Shown: positions 10,056-22,887, numbered from the stretch's first letter. The stretch is 64,000 nucleotides of DNA from Saccopteryx bilineata (GCF_036850765.1 NC_089491.1:90862740-90926739), one strand, 5' to 3'. Notes: generated by a model from the sequence alone, not told the origin. Numbers and translations are program-made.

Positions 10056-10792
10056 TTTAGAAGAGAGGTCAAATATGAAAAGCATGATGTGGATGGGATA
10101 GAGATTTTGTAGTCCATTAAAGCTTCATTTCAACTATTCCAGAAAGATAGTTTTATATGCTGTTTTTAGAAACTGTCCAAGAAAATAATGCCAAGTTAAA
10201 ATCTGAATAAAATAAAAATCCTCCAAATGAGTTTACTGCAGACTAGTAGTAGTCCCTCTAGTCCCTACTGCAGGCAGACAAGATAGTTCTGTTGGTTGGC
10301 TCTTAGAATTGAATTTGTACAGGTACCTTTAGAATTTGTACAGTTAGAACAGGTACATTAACTTACTAAATGCAACTTAGATGTTTGTCATACTATAGTA
10401 TTTATTTTTACCTTCTGTGCATATAAATACTTAAACATTTTTGAACCTACAGAACATTTCTTGTTCATAATCCAAGGACATGAAAAATCTGTACAGTTTC
10501 CAGATGCACTTTTAAATGTGCTACTATGACTTGTGTTGAAGTAGTAAAGATAGAATATACTTGAGATGGAAGGATATTACAATAATATTCAGCACTGAAT
10601 TTTGCTATTTATTTTCTACACCTGATACATGATATAGAGGTTTATATCAAAATACTGGAATGCAGTTTCTGTGATGAAAAAGGATACCCAAGTCACTGTC
10701 TTCATTACATGGTACCAGTGAGCACAATCAACTAACTTAGTGTATATAATAAAACTAACTAAACCTATTGACCTGATTATGAAAATTGTTCT
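10056..10792. other. AT-rich unique sequence
   Basis: No gene or repeat recognised. Confidence 0.35.
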
Positions 10793-10976
10793 GCCTGACC
10801 TGTGGTGGAACAGTGCATAAAGCATCAACCTAGAACTCTGAGGTCGCTGGTTCAAAATCCGGAGCTTGCTTGGTCAAGGTACATATGGGAGTCGATGGTT
10901 CCTGCTCCTCTCTCTTCTCTCTCTCTATTACTCTCTCTCCCCGCCTCCAAATAAATAAAGAAAATATTTTAAAAAT
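10793..10976 (+). mobile_element. ~180-bp tRNA-derived SINE ('gcctgacctgtggtgg' family)
   Basis: The full tRNA-like head, a B-box-type 'ggttcaaaatcc', the 'ggtcaaggtacatatgggag' junction, a CT-rich body and an A-rich tail are all present. 'attgttct' precedes the head and follows the tail, consistent with a short TSD. Confidence 0.85.
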
Positions 10977-10984
10977 ATTGTTCT

Positions 10985-12460
10985 ATTTTATTAACTGTAA
11001 GATGCAATCAAGATTCATTTTTTTGCTTATCATAAGCCAACATTTTACTTGAATAGCTCCTAAAAATATAAATATGAATGTTTCCATTAGCTATATAAGA
11101 AAAACCAATTTCTATTAGAATATATTCTATAATAGAAGCATGAACTAGCTAAAAATGTCTTTCATCCAGTTGCTATATAGATTATTTTAAATTCTCATTG
11201 TAGGCATTAGCGGTGAATAATAAAGAAATTCAACTGTTTTTTTGTAGTATACAGAAGACCAAGTGTGTAAAACCTTTTAAAATATGTATTTATTGTTAGG
11301 AATACATAATATCCAAGCCTTTAGTATGAAACTATATCATTGTCCTTGATGAACACACTACCTTTTATATACCTATGTATAGTCTCATAGTATTGTCTCA
11401 ACCATCCATTAACTACAACCTAAAAAAACAAACAAAAAAAAAACAAAAAAAACCCTGTTCTGTTCAGGACAAATAAGGTTGAGAAATAGGGAAATTTTTA
11501 TGTCTGTCCTATTCAAGTGCCTGGTAAACCGGCTTGTCTCCAGTGTGGGTCAGTTGTGCCCCACAGTCACACATAGCCCTTTTCAATTCATTAGAATGAC
11601 AAAAAAGACCATTTACACTAGCATGATGTAAACATGTCTTTAAATCCATTATAATTAGTAATTAATGGCAATCCTTTGATGTATAAATATATGAGACAAA
11701 GATGTTTAACGTACACTTAAGAGTTGAATTGTCAGCACAGGGCCTGACATAAGACATTCCAGATTCCCTGATATTGTGAATAGCAACCCCAGGTGGTGTG
11801 GAAGGTTGTGCCTGGGGACAAATTTATTTTTTCAGCAAAAGGAGCAGCATTTGCTTGTTTTGAGTAAGTATAGTTTAAAGGAAAAAAAGACTAAAAATGT
11901 AAATATAATTTTATACCTTGTGATACAGCAGTTCAGAAGTCCAAAATTCTGATGCATTTCCTGAATGGGCTTTATTAACTGGGAAGGCAATCAGAAAGTG
12001 CATGGGTCAGGGCAGGAGTATTAGTGAAGCCGCACAGTCATTCAAAGCTGACATGTTAGTGAACCTAATGGCATCATGAAAGTAAAACTCCTAACTGAAC
12101 GTGTGAGGTCTCTGCAAAATCCAAGAATTACTAAAGTCCACAAATGGCCTCCACCTTGAACAGAGCTATGCATCAAAAGCAGCACTAGTAACAGCATTTT
12201 GAGAGTGCAAAGCTCTTTTCCTTACACATAATCACTGATATGCAGCTATTTATCAAGAAGCCCAAATACTATACAGTGAAAAGATTTTTACCCAAGTAAT
12301 GGGATATTCAAAGAAGCACAGTTTCCACAAGCTAGTTTATTGGAACTTGATAATTGTAAAAGTATTTTGGATTTTCTAACAGCCTTTCAGTTAAAAGTCA
12401 ACAGACATCTGTGATGACCACAACTGCAGAACCCCTCTGGGAGGTATTTCACTTGAGTTC
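10985..12460. other. AT-rich unique sequence
   Basis: It contains an A-rich stretch with C interruptions at 11420-11455 and no open frame over ~60 codons. No gene or repeat family recognised. Confidence 0.4.
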
Positions 12461-12475
12461 AAAGAAAAGTCACCA

Positions 12476-12858
12476 GCCCTGGACGGTTGGCTCAGTGGTA
12501 GAGCGTCGGCCTGGCGTGCGGAAGTCTCGGGTTCGATTCCCGGCCAGGGCACACAGGAGGAGCGCCCATCTGCTTTTCTATCCCTCCCCTTCTCCTTCCT
12601 CTCTATCTCTCTCTTCCCCTCCTGCAGCCAAGGCTCCATTGGAGCAAAGTTGGCCCGGGCGCTGGGGATGGCTCTGTGGCCTCTGCCTCAGGCACTAGAA
12701 TGGCTCTGGTTGCAACAGAGCGACGCCTCGGATGGGCAGAGCATCGCCCCCTGGTGGGCGTGCCGGGAGGATCCCGGTCGGGCGCATGCGGGAGTCTGTC
12801 TGACTGCCTCCCGTTTCCAACTTCAGAAAAATACAAAAAAAAAAAAAAAAAGAGAGAC
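12476..12858 (+). mobile_element. ~370-bp tRNA-derived SINE ('gccctgg' family), near-intact
   Basis: The Pol III internal promoter is preserved: A box TGGCTCAGTGG at 12488-12498 and a perfect B box GGTTCGATTCC at 12530-12540. The CT-rich linker and the 'tccattggagcaaagttggccc' body follow, ending in a poly-A of ~18. A perfect 15-bp TSD, AAAGAAAAGTCACCA, lies at 12461-12475 and 12859-12873. This is the youngest-looking copy of its family in the window. Confidence 0.95.
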
Positions 12859-12897
12859 AAAGAAAAGTCACCAAAGGAGCATACAAAGGGGGTAAGC

Positions 12898-12992
12898 AAC
12901 TCTCTCTCCCTCTCACTCTCTCTCTCTCTCACACACACACACAAACACACACGTGCATACATATACATACACACTCACACACACAAATGCAC
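12898..12992. repeat. (CT)n-(CA)n simple repeat
   Basis: A CT-rich run passes directly into CA dinucleotides with TA and CG interruptions. Open frames across it are artefacts. Confidence 0.9.
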
Positions 12993-15900
12993 AATACTGC
13001 AAAAAAAAATCATATATACAACTTATACCTTACACCCATTCATACTTTTTCCTCAGATAACTAAAATACCCTGGCTCCACCTCTTCTGGCTTTGGAAAAG
13101 AGAACTCAGATGAATTTAATCATCAGTAAGAAAATGAATTAATGTGGGATAGATAGAACTAATTCATTGTATTTAAAAAAAGCAAAATAATCATCTGGCT
13201 TATTTTAAAAGTTGATTGCTAGACTCAGTGGACAGTAGAAGGTGCCCAGAAGCCTGCCAGGAGCACAGCAGGGAGGATGGGCAGCAGAGACGACAACTCA
13301 GATGCTCCTGCCAGCTCAGTGCTGGTGGTTAGTTCAATGGCCAGGTGCCTGAACTACATACAAGCCTCTCCCGTTCTCATCCTCTACCAGATGGTGGAGC
13401 CTTTGGCTGCCTCACCTTTGCCATCCAGGGGTGCATAATTAAGTTCCTGGCCTTCCTAGATTTCATTCAGCAAAATATTCAGTCTCTTTTCATAAATCCA
13501 GACTTTAGGGAATTCTACTTTGATCTGTTTCTTCACAGCGGTGTTTGGTGTTGAGGGTATAACACAACCAGCAATCTGTCAGCACTGATTCTAAAAGGAT
13601 CAAGAGCAGAATTTGTCTCCAATAACATTCCTTATGAATAGGAAGGACTCTTTCATCAAAGTTCAGGGACAGCTTGTCAAACACCTAAGTATTTTAACAA
13701 ATTGTGGTCAGGTATGTTGGTATAATAGTTACTGATACTTTTGTTGGATAGTTGGCTTATTTGAAGTTGCTGTAAGTTTGCCTTGTTTTGGAAGAGATGA
13801 TAACAGATTCTTTTTAGCAAGGCTAATAAAGTGTCTTTGTTTTATAGGCCTGCTCAGCACTTGTCCATGAAGTTGTGAGTCTTGGCCCCTGCCAACAGTT
13901 TCTCCATTTCCTCATGGCTCTGGGCAATGAGACTGCTCCATTATGAAGGCAATTGAGTATTTTATCTATGTAATTTTTTTATTATTTATTTATATGACAG
14001 AAAGGAGTCCTTACAGTGTTGAAGTATAATCCACATCTAATATTGAATAGTATTATTGTAAGTCACACACCCTTTAATGAGTTCATTAGTATGAAATTAT
14101 TAGGTAACTAGTGTTTTAAATGCTTTTTATTGGGTAAAAATCCTTGTTTATTTATTAAATAGGTGTTTGAAAATGTTTTAATCAAACTGAAAAACATAGT
14201 GGTGTTTTGTACTAATAGGAAACAAGTGATTTTATTTTTCACTATTTTAAATAATAAAATATTCAATGTATTTTCAGAGATAAACGAATTTGAATAATAA
14301 AAACCTTATTGTTTAAGCAGTTTTCTGTTAAGAACTTTATTAATCTTTTCCTTTTTATCTGAGAGGCACAATTAGATGGATTTGTTGATTGCTTCTTTTA
14401 TGATTGTTCCCCAAAATATTTGCCTTGATAAATTATAAAAGGCAAATTTAACTGGACCATTAAAACAAGACTAAGTGATTTACATGATGATTTTTTCTAT
14501 GTTAAATAAGGTTACTAGCAGCAATTTAGCATAGTATTAGCTCTGAGGTCCTTGTTATCCAAAGTAACAAAGGAAGTTATATTTGTTATATAATTTTTAC
14601 TGTCTGGTGAATTCAAGCATACCAATATTAGGTGGGAGAAAATTTATCTCTTGACACTATATTCATTTACAATAAATTACATTAATACAAATACTCTTGA
14701 AAATGACAAAATTTATGCAACTATGAAGTATCATTAGATTCTATTATAAACAGTTAGCCTAATTCTAATATACCATTTCTGTTAAAAAAGATAATCATTC
14801 TTGAATTAGCTAAAATTATTTTAAAATAAAAAGCTTTTTAATACATAAGAGATCATAATCCAACCAGAAGAAGGATATTGGTGTTCAGTTTTCTAAGGAA
14901 AACTCTATGGAATGAAGAATCAGTTTACAGTTAAAAGGTGATTAATTTCAGAAAGCAGATTTCTTCAACACACATTGTAACAAAAATAATAGCTTATGGT
15001 GCCTTTTCTCTGTTTGCTCATGCTTTTGCCCAGTAATGAGGACAGAGTCAATAACGCATGGGCTTATTTTTGATGTCACCATTTTGACATGCCAGTATTG
15101 CATTTCAGATCAGTTATCATTTACATGTTTCATGGTTAGATGTTTACAGCAATAAATCCACAACATTTTTAGTAAAGATGTAATACTATTTACTGTAGAA
15201 AGTAAGAAAAGCAATACGTTCATGATGTTGAAAATTTTAGAAGCACTGTCATAATAAGCACCATCAGCTGTCATCTCTTCAGTCACATGCATGGCACTGA
15301 AGCATGATACGACCGTTTGGAGAAAAGCTAGTCTGAATTACTAGAATCATGCAAGCAATGTTTCCTGAGAAACAAAATAGATTCCATTTAAGAATATAAA
15401 GTAAGTCAAAGTGGGCTACAAAACAAGGAGCTACTAATGTATTCTCTTGGGAAGCAGATTTAATGACCTAAATAATAACAAGCGGTAATTAGCATACCAG
15501 CTCTTCCTGGATAAAGACATGCCTTTGAAGTACTTAAGGGCACTAGAGCATCCTAGTCCCTTAACTAGCTTAAAGATTCTGTCCAAAATCTTGTTTATAA
15601 CACTGATTTACACTCTGTATGCAAAAAGGAGGATTTTATATATAAAGATAACATAATCTTAGGTCACCTGTTTCATAAAATGGATCCTAAATCCAAAAAT
15701 TATTATAATGGAAATGGCAGAAAAAAAATTTAAAAAATTAAAAGAATAGGTGAATAATTTTGGTTTTAAAGTGGAGTATATTTGTTCTCTGAAAAAAAGA
15801 AAAAGAAAAAAATCCCTTGTAACCTGTTGAGCTATGTAGATAAGGAAATTACGTGTAATATTTTTCGTGATATACACAGGAGGGCACTTTTGATTTTATT

Positions 15901-16416
15901 TTGTTCACAAAGGCATCACAAAGCCTGAGGGGACACACATTTTTATATTTTTTTCCCTACTGTATTGAACTATATGCTTTGTAGCAGACTTCAAAGAGCT
16001 GGCACAGTGGAAAGCCAAGGTTTGCTGTGGAATCATGTTTTGTGCCAACATGTGAAAAGGTATCTGAAGAGATACTGCCAAGTGAGTACCACATGATCAA
16101 CTCTTCCTATGTAAGCTTACTCCCAGGAGAGAAAGATTTCTCAACCCAGGTAGGCAGGTGCCCATAAATCCTAAAAATCTAGAACTTCTGGCCAAGTTGA
16201 TTTACTTCCTGGGGTCTCTTGTTGAAAACATGTGTTGATTCACATTAATGGCTTGATGATGGGGACCTTGAAAAGGGGACAAAGTCAGGGTGAATTGGGC
16301 TTTACATGTTTGCTCTCTAATCAATGTCACATGGTCAGAGTGTGTGGCACATTAGCATCTTATTATGGTGTTTGCTTTCTTCTCTTTTTGTACTGCATAA
16401 TTTGGCACTTTATTAT
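12993..16416. other. Long unique AT-rich segment; possible old retrocopy near 13.3 kb
   Basis: Mostly AT-rich non-repetitive sequence. The part at 13240-13560 is more GC-rich, with a 69-codon frame at 13345-13554 and another ATG-initiated frame from 13276. Neither matches a protein I recognise. No poly-A tail or TSD was found, so no pseudogene is called. Confidence 0.4.
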
Positions 16417-16417
16417 A

Positions 16418-17136
16418 CAATGGTACCTTGAAATAAGAACAGACCAATATACAAGTTTTTTAAGATACGAGCTGCAACTCGATCCATATTTCTGTTCGAG
16501 ATCTGAGCGAAATTCCGAGATATGCGTCATGATTCAGGAAGCTGCCACTAGTTGGTGCATTGGTGCATGGGTCCAATATCTGCAGCACAACACCAACATC
16601 ATTCTTTCTCACATGTTACCCGCAGAATCAAGTTGAATCTCGTCTACTGTACTCATTTTTGCATTTTTTACTAACTTTTTTTGTGTGCTATCATGGGGCT
16701 GAAGAAAGTGAGTGTAAAGTACAGTGGTGAGAAGAAGAGAATGATGTCAATGGAAGTAAAGCAAGAAATAATAGAAAAACATGAGCATGGTATATGAGTT
16801 ATTGAACTATCAAGGCTGTATGACTGCAATACATCTACAATTTGTACCATCCTTAAACAAAAGGATGCTATCAAAAGCGCAAATCCTAAATAACGCTTTT
16901 TCTTTTATTTCATATATATATTTTGTTATGCATTGGTAGAGTATACATGTGTGTTTCTTAATTAAAAACATGTCTTTTTATATAATTTATGATAATTTGG
17001 GGATGTTTCACAAGGTTGGAATGAATTAAATCTATTTCAGTTATTTTAAGTGGGAGAAATTTGTTTGATATACGAATTGACTGACTTATGAGCTTGGTTA
17101 CAGAATGAATTAAATTTGTATCTCAAGGTACCACTG
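16418..17136 (+). mobile_element. Tigger-type (pogo/Tc1-mariner) DNA transposon, internally deleted
   Basis: Terminal inverted repeats read CAATGGTACCTTGA at the left and, on the reverse strand, CAGTGGTACCTTGA at the right, with one mismatch. Both sides carry the TA target duplication (16416-16417 and 17137-17138). The inside keeps only the start of the transposase, so this copy is non-autonomous. Diverged ends and stops indicate an old insertion. Confidence 0.88.
16693..16893 (+). pseudogene. Tigger transposase N-terminal (CENP-B-like HTH) fragment
   Basis: From ATG 16693 the frame encodes a basic N-terminus and a CENP-B_N/psq-type DNA-binding domain. It includes 'MEVKQEIIEKHEHG', a TGA at 16795-16797, then 'DCNTSTICTILKQKD' in the same frame up to TAA at 16891-16893. 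In intact Tigger elements this segment binds the terminal repeats. The DDE catalytic domain is absent. Confidence 0.8.
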
Positions 17137-17138
17137 TA

Positions 17139-19078
17139 CTGTCTTATGTTCCTGAGCTGCTACATGTAACATTAGTTTATTTGGAAGTCACTTCTCAGAA
17201 AAAAGTCTAAAAAAGAAAATTTCAACTGGAAAAAGATAAAGGTATCTATGAAAAACCCAGGTTCTCATTCATTAAATTTTACAGATAATTTGTCTATCTG
17301 TAACAGGTCAGAAAGAGCAAACAAAAGAACCTACAATGTGCTAGATAGTGGAATAGTTATATGAGGCTAGTGGAGAAAAGCATATTAAGAACAGCCAAAA
17401 GTAAGAGCTGACAGTGTCGGAAGAGACAAATAAGGTAGAAGTTTAAAGGCAAACGTTTTTCTTGGGTAGAATTCTCAAGGAACCAATTTTAAAGTAAGAC
17501 TACAAAGTGAAGATATTTATTAAAGAAAGTTTTTCCTGAGGAAATGAACAAGGGTGTGGGGAAGCAAAACAAAAATGGTAATAAACAAAGCAAAATATGA
17601 TTTCAGGTCAAATTCCAACCCCAGCCTTACCTGTTTGAAGCTACGCAGAATATTCTACACCTCAGAGCCTGTCCTTTCTCAAGGCAAGGAGCTTTTGCTT
17701 TTGTGATCCTTTTTTGGTTGTTCACTAAATTAGGGTCATTGATGCGGGAGTGGAATAAGGGGAATATATCCTGCATCCCAGGGGCCCAAGGAAGGAAGTG
17801 CAAGCCAATCATAGCACACACATGCAGGAGGATGGGACCACAATGCCAGTAAAAGGGACCTAAAAGGATCTTGCTAGGCCACCAAGAATATTCATCTCCC
17901 CATACCCGGTCATTTAATGTTCCTAACAATCACTGAGGTCGAGAACTATTTCTTGTATATCATCAAAAAACAGAGATTTATTGGTGCCATGACAAAAACT
18001 ACTCAGAGACCAGATGAAATGCACTGAGGGGCTGGGAGGAGGCAATAGTTCCCAGTCAGCAGACCGAAGGACTGAAGCTCTATCCATGGCCTTACTCAGA
18101 TATTTATTAGCAAGTCCAAACAGCTCAAGGAAGCAGGAAAAAGAAGTTCTCAGGGGTTGAAGTAAAGTACATGGAACATGCTGACTCCTAATCTCTGTTC
18201 TGAGAGCCTAAATATTTGTTGCTAAATCTCATCCAGCTGTGTTGCTGTTTCCAGCATGCACTGTTTCCATTATGGGGTCAGAAAAGCTCCTGGACTCTTG
18301 TCTGCTGAGGGCTTTCGCCCTAAATCACCTCACTGTTTCTAATTGTCATCCTAACTCTGCATGTTTTCTCAGCATGTTCCCACAGTTTAAGGGCAACAAA
18401 CTTGTTTAGGTTCATAATAGAGGCCTGAGTTAATTCAACTCATTAAAGATTCACCCTTACTTTTGGGGTTCAAATAACAAAGAAGGTAGAGAGAAAAGAC
18501 CATAAGATTTAGGAATTAAAGGTTCTGGTTCTGTCTTTGCTTCCACGTTGCCTATAATTCTTGCTGTGTATCCTAAACTCATTTTGCCGATATAACCGGC
18601 TTATTTATACCCCAACTCAACCAATCCCATACATAGCCTACCCAAAAAACAACCCACAATAAAGTGTCAAAAATGAGAAAGCATCTGAAAGACTCAGAGT
18701 CTGGCAAACAGGAAATACTAAATGAATGTTGGTTAAAAAACAAACAAACAAACATAAATGGATTTATCCAATATTGCATTTGGCTATTAATAACAAGGAC
18801 CTTGATGGGGGAAAACAGACACTTATCAAGAGCCTACTATATTTTCAGTCAAAATATGATATGTACATTTTTTTAAATTTCTGGAATTGTTCATAAATGC
18901 ATCAAGCTGCAAGCTTATAATGTAGTCAATTCTTTCTAATAATTTAACTATGTATACATTAAAGTGAGGGATTGTTCTTTCAACTGATGTATATTTAAAA
19001 TGCGTCAGTACTAAGAGGTTATAATTTTCCAGAGAAGAGTAAATAAATGGAGTAAAGGCATACTTACAAGTACTTTAC
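17139..19078. other. Unique sequence; possible unrecognised LTR-like stretch
   Basis: No gene recognised. The moderate-GC part at about 17950-18450 contains an inverted AATAAA-type motif ('tatttattag', 18100) and could be an old LTR, but I found no matching copy or TG...CA boundary. Confidence 0.3.
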
Positions 19079-19079
19079 T

Positions 19080-19080
19080 T

Positions 19081-19123
<43 letters not shown>

Positions 19124-19180
19124 CTGCAGAGTATTTTATTTTGCATATATATATATATATATATTGGATTCTGCAGAGTT
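19080..19180. repeat. Tandem duplication containing (TA)n
   Basis: The block 'ttgca(TA)nttggattctgcagagt' is present twice (19080-19134 and 19141-19179). The two copies differ mainly in TA-tract length (about 36 versus 22 bp). Confidence 0.8.
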
Positions 19181-21195
19181 GTGTAGGAAAAAAAATCTTT
19201 CTTTTCTAATGCATTTGTCAGTATTTTCAGAAAGGTAAATGTTTAGATGTTTTTCAGGGCAGTCCTGTATCTGCATACAAACAGCTGAAATGACAATTTT
19301 AAAACAACAAACCCTCATTCCCAGTGACTGTACTTCTGTGTCACAAAATAGTCATATAATCTAGCATGTTTAAAAGGTTTGCTGATCACAGCTCTACAGC
19401 TGAGCACCAAATATGGGAAAGTACAATCTAGTTATCTGCTTCATAACTGCAAAGAGCAAATAGTACATAGACCAGAGAAAGCAGCTCTTCTTACACAATT
19501 AAGGTCCAACACAATATTTGGTGAAGAAAATGTCCAGTAGCAAACAATTTCTTTGAAGAAAGAGCAAAACACTGGAATTTTCTAGCTCACACAATTAAGC
19601 CAATGTTTCTGATTGTACAAATCTGTGTTTAAAGTGAAAATGTAGGATGCCATGTTTTACACAAAGCTGTAAAAAGATTTTAAAAACTACTATCCTCTAT
19701 AGCAAATTTGTATTGAAAGTCTACATGAAATGGAATAAAATGATGACTGGTATTTTAAGTAAACACTCAATAATAATAATGATGTAAAATCATTTGTCTA
19801 CTTGTAGATATTCTCCAAAAAGAAATCCTATCTTTGTCTTTGCCTCTATCTTATCTAACCCCAGTCCCTGGTCTACAGTTTGAACTTGATCAATACCTTT
19901 TTGTTGAATGAAGGAATACTGTTTGAATGGATAATGAAATGTACAAATGCAAAATAATTGGAAAAAAAACCCCAACCTAGGAATCAGAGTGATTTCTGCA
20001 AAGATGTTTACAGAATATTAGAAGTTGCAACCACATTATAAATAATCCACTGGACCAATGAAAAAATATATAGAACATTAACATGGCAATTACTTTTCAA
20101 AGATACTATTTATACTGCCATATGTGATGTGCTTGATGATAAAGCTTGTATTCTCTCTATAGCTGATTTCTTTGGGGAAAATGTGATAACAAAACATACC
20201 AAGGGTGGAATTCTGGTATCTGAGGTTGGTTTTACTAACCCAGAGATTTCCTTACTCTCTGCAGATTATGCCGATTACTTTGGATAGCACTCAGACAATG
20301 TAGGACAGCGTTATTAGAAACTGTTCTTTAACACAATTGCACACTTTGACTTTCTTTATTTTTATTGAAATACTGAATGTCATAGAGATTAGTTAGAATT
20401 GTCTGCATCTAATAGGGCTATGGGCTTATATTCTTTTTTTTTCTTCTATTTTTATACCTCTTTGCTCTACTCTTTTTAAAATTTTCTTTCTTTTGAATTT
20501 CATCCTTTTGGTTTTTATCCTGTGTATTTCCATTTCTGAATATTAAATCATGCAAGTTCTTTTTGACCTTTTCCAATATGACCTTCCATGTGCAATTAAC
20601 TAAATTTCAAGAGGCAGGAAAGACTGATTTACAATGCAACACTGAAACGGCTCATGGTCAGGTCAAAGCACCACCATTCAAAATGTATGCCCAGGCACTA
20701 CAGTGTTAGCAATAATAAGAAGCAAAACACCAGAAAAGGGAAACATCCAAAGCATAATTCTCAATTCAAAAGCACCTTCTTAATTACCTGAGTCCCAACA
20801 ACTGTGTTTCTGATGAGTTAAGGAAACCTAATCCCTGTTCCTCACAGGAGCTCCGATTCAATTTGGATTATCTGTCAGGGAGAAGAGTCTCTTGAAGAAG
20901 GTCAAAATGACACTTTATTTTAAATTAAGATTAGAAACAATGACATTTTATATTCCTAATCATGTGTTTTTAATAGATAATGATAAAGGACACCATCATT
21001 TTAACATTTAGCTTATTTTCAAAAGACTAAAAAGGGTAGGAAGTATTTTTACCTAACTGTGGTAACACTTAGAGGGAAAGATTTTTATCTGAAATCTAGA
21101 ATCATTGACATTTGTACTTTTTTGCTATAAAATTAACCTGCAGTGAGTATCCATAGAAAAATATTTCTCTGAAATAAGCAACTTTAAAATACCTG
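19181..21195. other. AT-rich unique sequence
   Basis: No gene or repeat family recognised. The open frames are short and lack conserved motifs. Confidence 0.4.
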
Positions 21196-21197
21196 AA

Positions 21198-21515
21198 TGG
21201 CTTGACCAGACGGTGATGCAGTAGATACAGTGTTGGACTGGGACTCAGAGGACCCAGGTTCAAAACCCCGAGGTCGCCGGCTTGTGCGGGCTCATCTGGT
21301 TTGAGCAAGGCTCACCATCTTGAGCACAAGGTTGCCAGCTTGAGCAAGGGGTCACTCTGCTGTAGCCCCCTGGCGAAGGCACATATGGGAAAGCAATCAA
21401 TGAACAACTAAGGTGCTGCAACGAAGAATTGATACTTCACATATCTCCCTTCCTGTTTGTCTGTCCCTCTCTCTGACTCTCTCTGTATCTGTCACACATG
21501 CACACACACAAAATA
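21198..21515 (+). mobile_element. ~330-bp tRNA-derived SINE ('gcctgaccaggc' family)
   Basis: The tRNA-like head (B-box-type 'ggttcaaaacccc') is followed by the 'ctcatctggtttgagcaagg' and 'caatgaacaactaaggtgc' landmarks and a CT-rich tail that ends in a CA run. Eroded flanking repeats 'aaaatac' are visible on both sides. Confidence 0.88.
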
Positions 21516-21639
21516 CTTCAATGTATTTAGTTTGATAACAGTGTATTTATATATAGTCTTTTATATGGGCAATTTTAATGAACCCATACATGTTTATACA
21601 GAATGACCTAACATGTCAGGCTTGGAGGAAAGGTATTTG

Positions 21640-22150
21640 TTAGTAATATCAGATACCACTTGAGCACATTAAATGTGCCAGACACTGTGCAAATTACTTT
21701 TTTTTTTTTTCTGAAGCTGGAAACGGGGAGGCAGACAGACAGTCTCCCGCATGCACCGACCGGGATCCACCCAGCATGCCCACCAGGGGGCGATGCTCTG
21801 CTTATCCGGGGCGTCGCTCTGTCGCAACCAGAGCCACTCTAGCGCCTGGGGCAGAGGCCAAGGAGCCATCCCCAGCACCCGGGCCATCTTTTGCTCCAAT
21901 GGAGCCTTGGCTGCGGGAGGGGAAGAGAGAGACAGAGAGGAAGGAGAGGGGGAGGGGTGAAGAAGCAGATGGGCACTTCTCCTGTGTGCCTTGGCCGGGA
22001 ATCGAACCTGGGACTTCCGTACGCCAGGCCGACGCTCTACCACTGAGCCAATTGGCCAGGGCCTACAAATTACTTTTATAAACAAGTAGGTAATTAGTAT
22101 GTTCATCCCTATTTTACATATGAAGAAATTAAGATATGGATATGCTAAAC
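21640..22150 (+). repeat. MIR/L2-like repeat interrupted by a SINE
   Basis: Left half 'gccagacactgtgcaaatta' and right half 'cctattttacatatgaagaaattaag' are the classic MIR/L2 core in order, separated by the SINE at 21702-22065. Confidence 0.7.
21702..22065 (-). mobile_element. ~370-bp tRNA-derived SINE ('gccctgg' family)
   Basis: Complete reverse-strand copy with poly-T at the left and a head 'ggccctggccaattggctcagtgg' at the right end, including a good B box ('ggttcgattccc'). The TSD CAAATTACTTTT lies at 21690-21701 and 22066-22077. The 177-codon frame over it is fortuitous. Confidence 0.95.
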
Positions 22151-22209
22151 AAAAGGTGGAATTAGGGATTCCAAATTGAGGGATGTCTGAAGCCAAAGAC
22201 ATTCTTAGC

Positions 22210-22500
22210 CACTAAACTTGCTCTGTACCATGTGCTAGCTACCTGCCACACATGAAATGTGGCTAGCTTAAATTGAGATGTGTTATAAGAGGAAAATGCA
22301 CACTGGATTTCAAAAATTAGTATGAGAAAAATAAATATCTAATAAATAATTTTTATACTGATTACATGTTGAAATGATAATGTTTTGGCCATATTGGTTT
22401 AAATAAAATATATTTGAAAAATTTACCTATTTATTTTTTCTTCAGTCTGGGTACTAGAAAATTTAAGTTACATATGGGGGTTTTATCTGTGTCTTCACTA
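22210..22500 (-). mobile_element. hAT-Charlie-type MITE, diverged
   Basis: 'gaaatgtggctagctta', the central 'acatgttgaaatgataatgttttggcc' and the AT-rich middle match a mammalian hAT-Charlie MER family I know, but I will not fix its name. Ends are eroded and no clean 8-bp TSD is visible. Confidence 0.6.
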
Positions 22501-22887
22501 TATATATATTTGTAAGTCATGCTGCTTCATTAAACTATACAGACTCCGTTTTTCTTTGACAAATTAGGGAGGGCCTCAGAGTTGTTAACCTCTGCTTCAT
22601 GGCTCTTTGCTTCTAATTCATTTTCATATCTCATGGAAGGACTTTCTTCATTTTAATGTAGTTATTATATATTATTATCTCTATGTATATAACATTGTAT
22701 ATCTCCTACTAAAATATAAGGTCCTAAAAATCAGGCTCCAAATTTTTATCTAGCAAAACCAAACAAGGAAAGAGATATTCTCACGTGAATACTATCTCCT
22801 CGGCTCCGTAGTCCTGCCAGCCTCTCTCTCCACAGGCTGTCTCCGATCACCCATAATAAAGCCAGGAATTCCCCCATCAGAATTGTT

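Noticed and set aside
12476..12550. Possible tRNA gene (good A and B boxes)
   Set aside because: It is the head of a SINE with body, A-tail and TSD, and it is repeated many times in the window; no canonical cloverleaf was found.
12603..13113. Overlapping frames on both strands up to 145 codons
   Set aside because: They are caused by the SINE body and the CT/CA microsatellite.
17950..18450. Possible old LTR
   Set aside because: No second copy, TG...CA ends or TSD; only an AATAAA-type motif on one strand.
21669..22202. 177-codon minus-strand frame
   Set aside because: It runs through a SINE, its poly-T and flanking MIR; composition and translation are those of the SINE.
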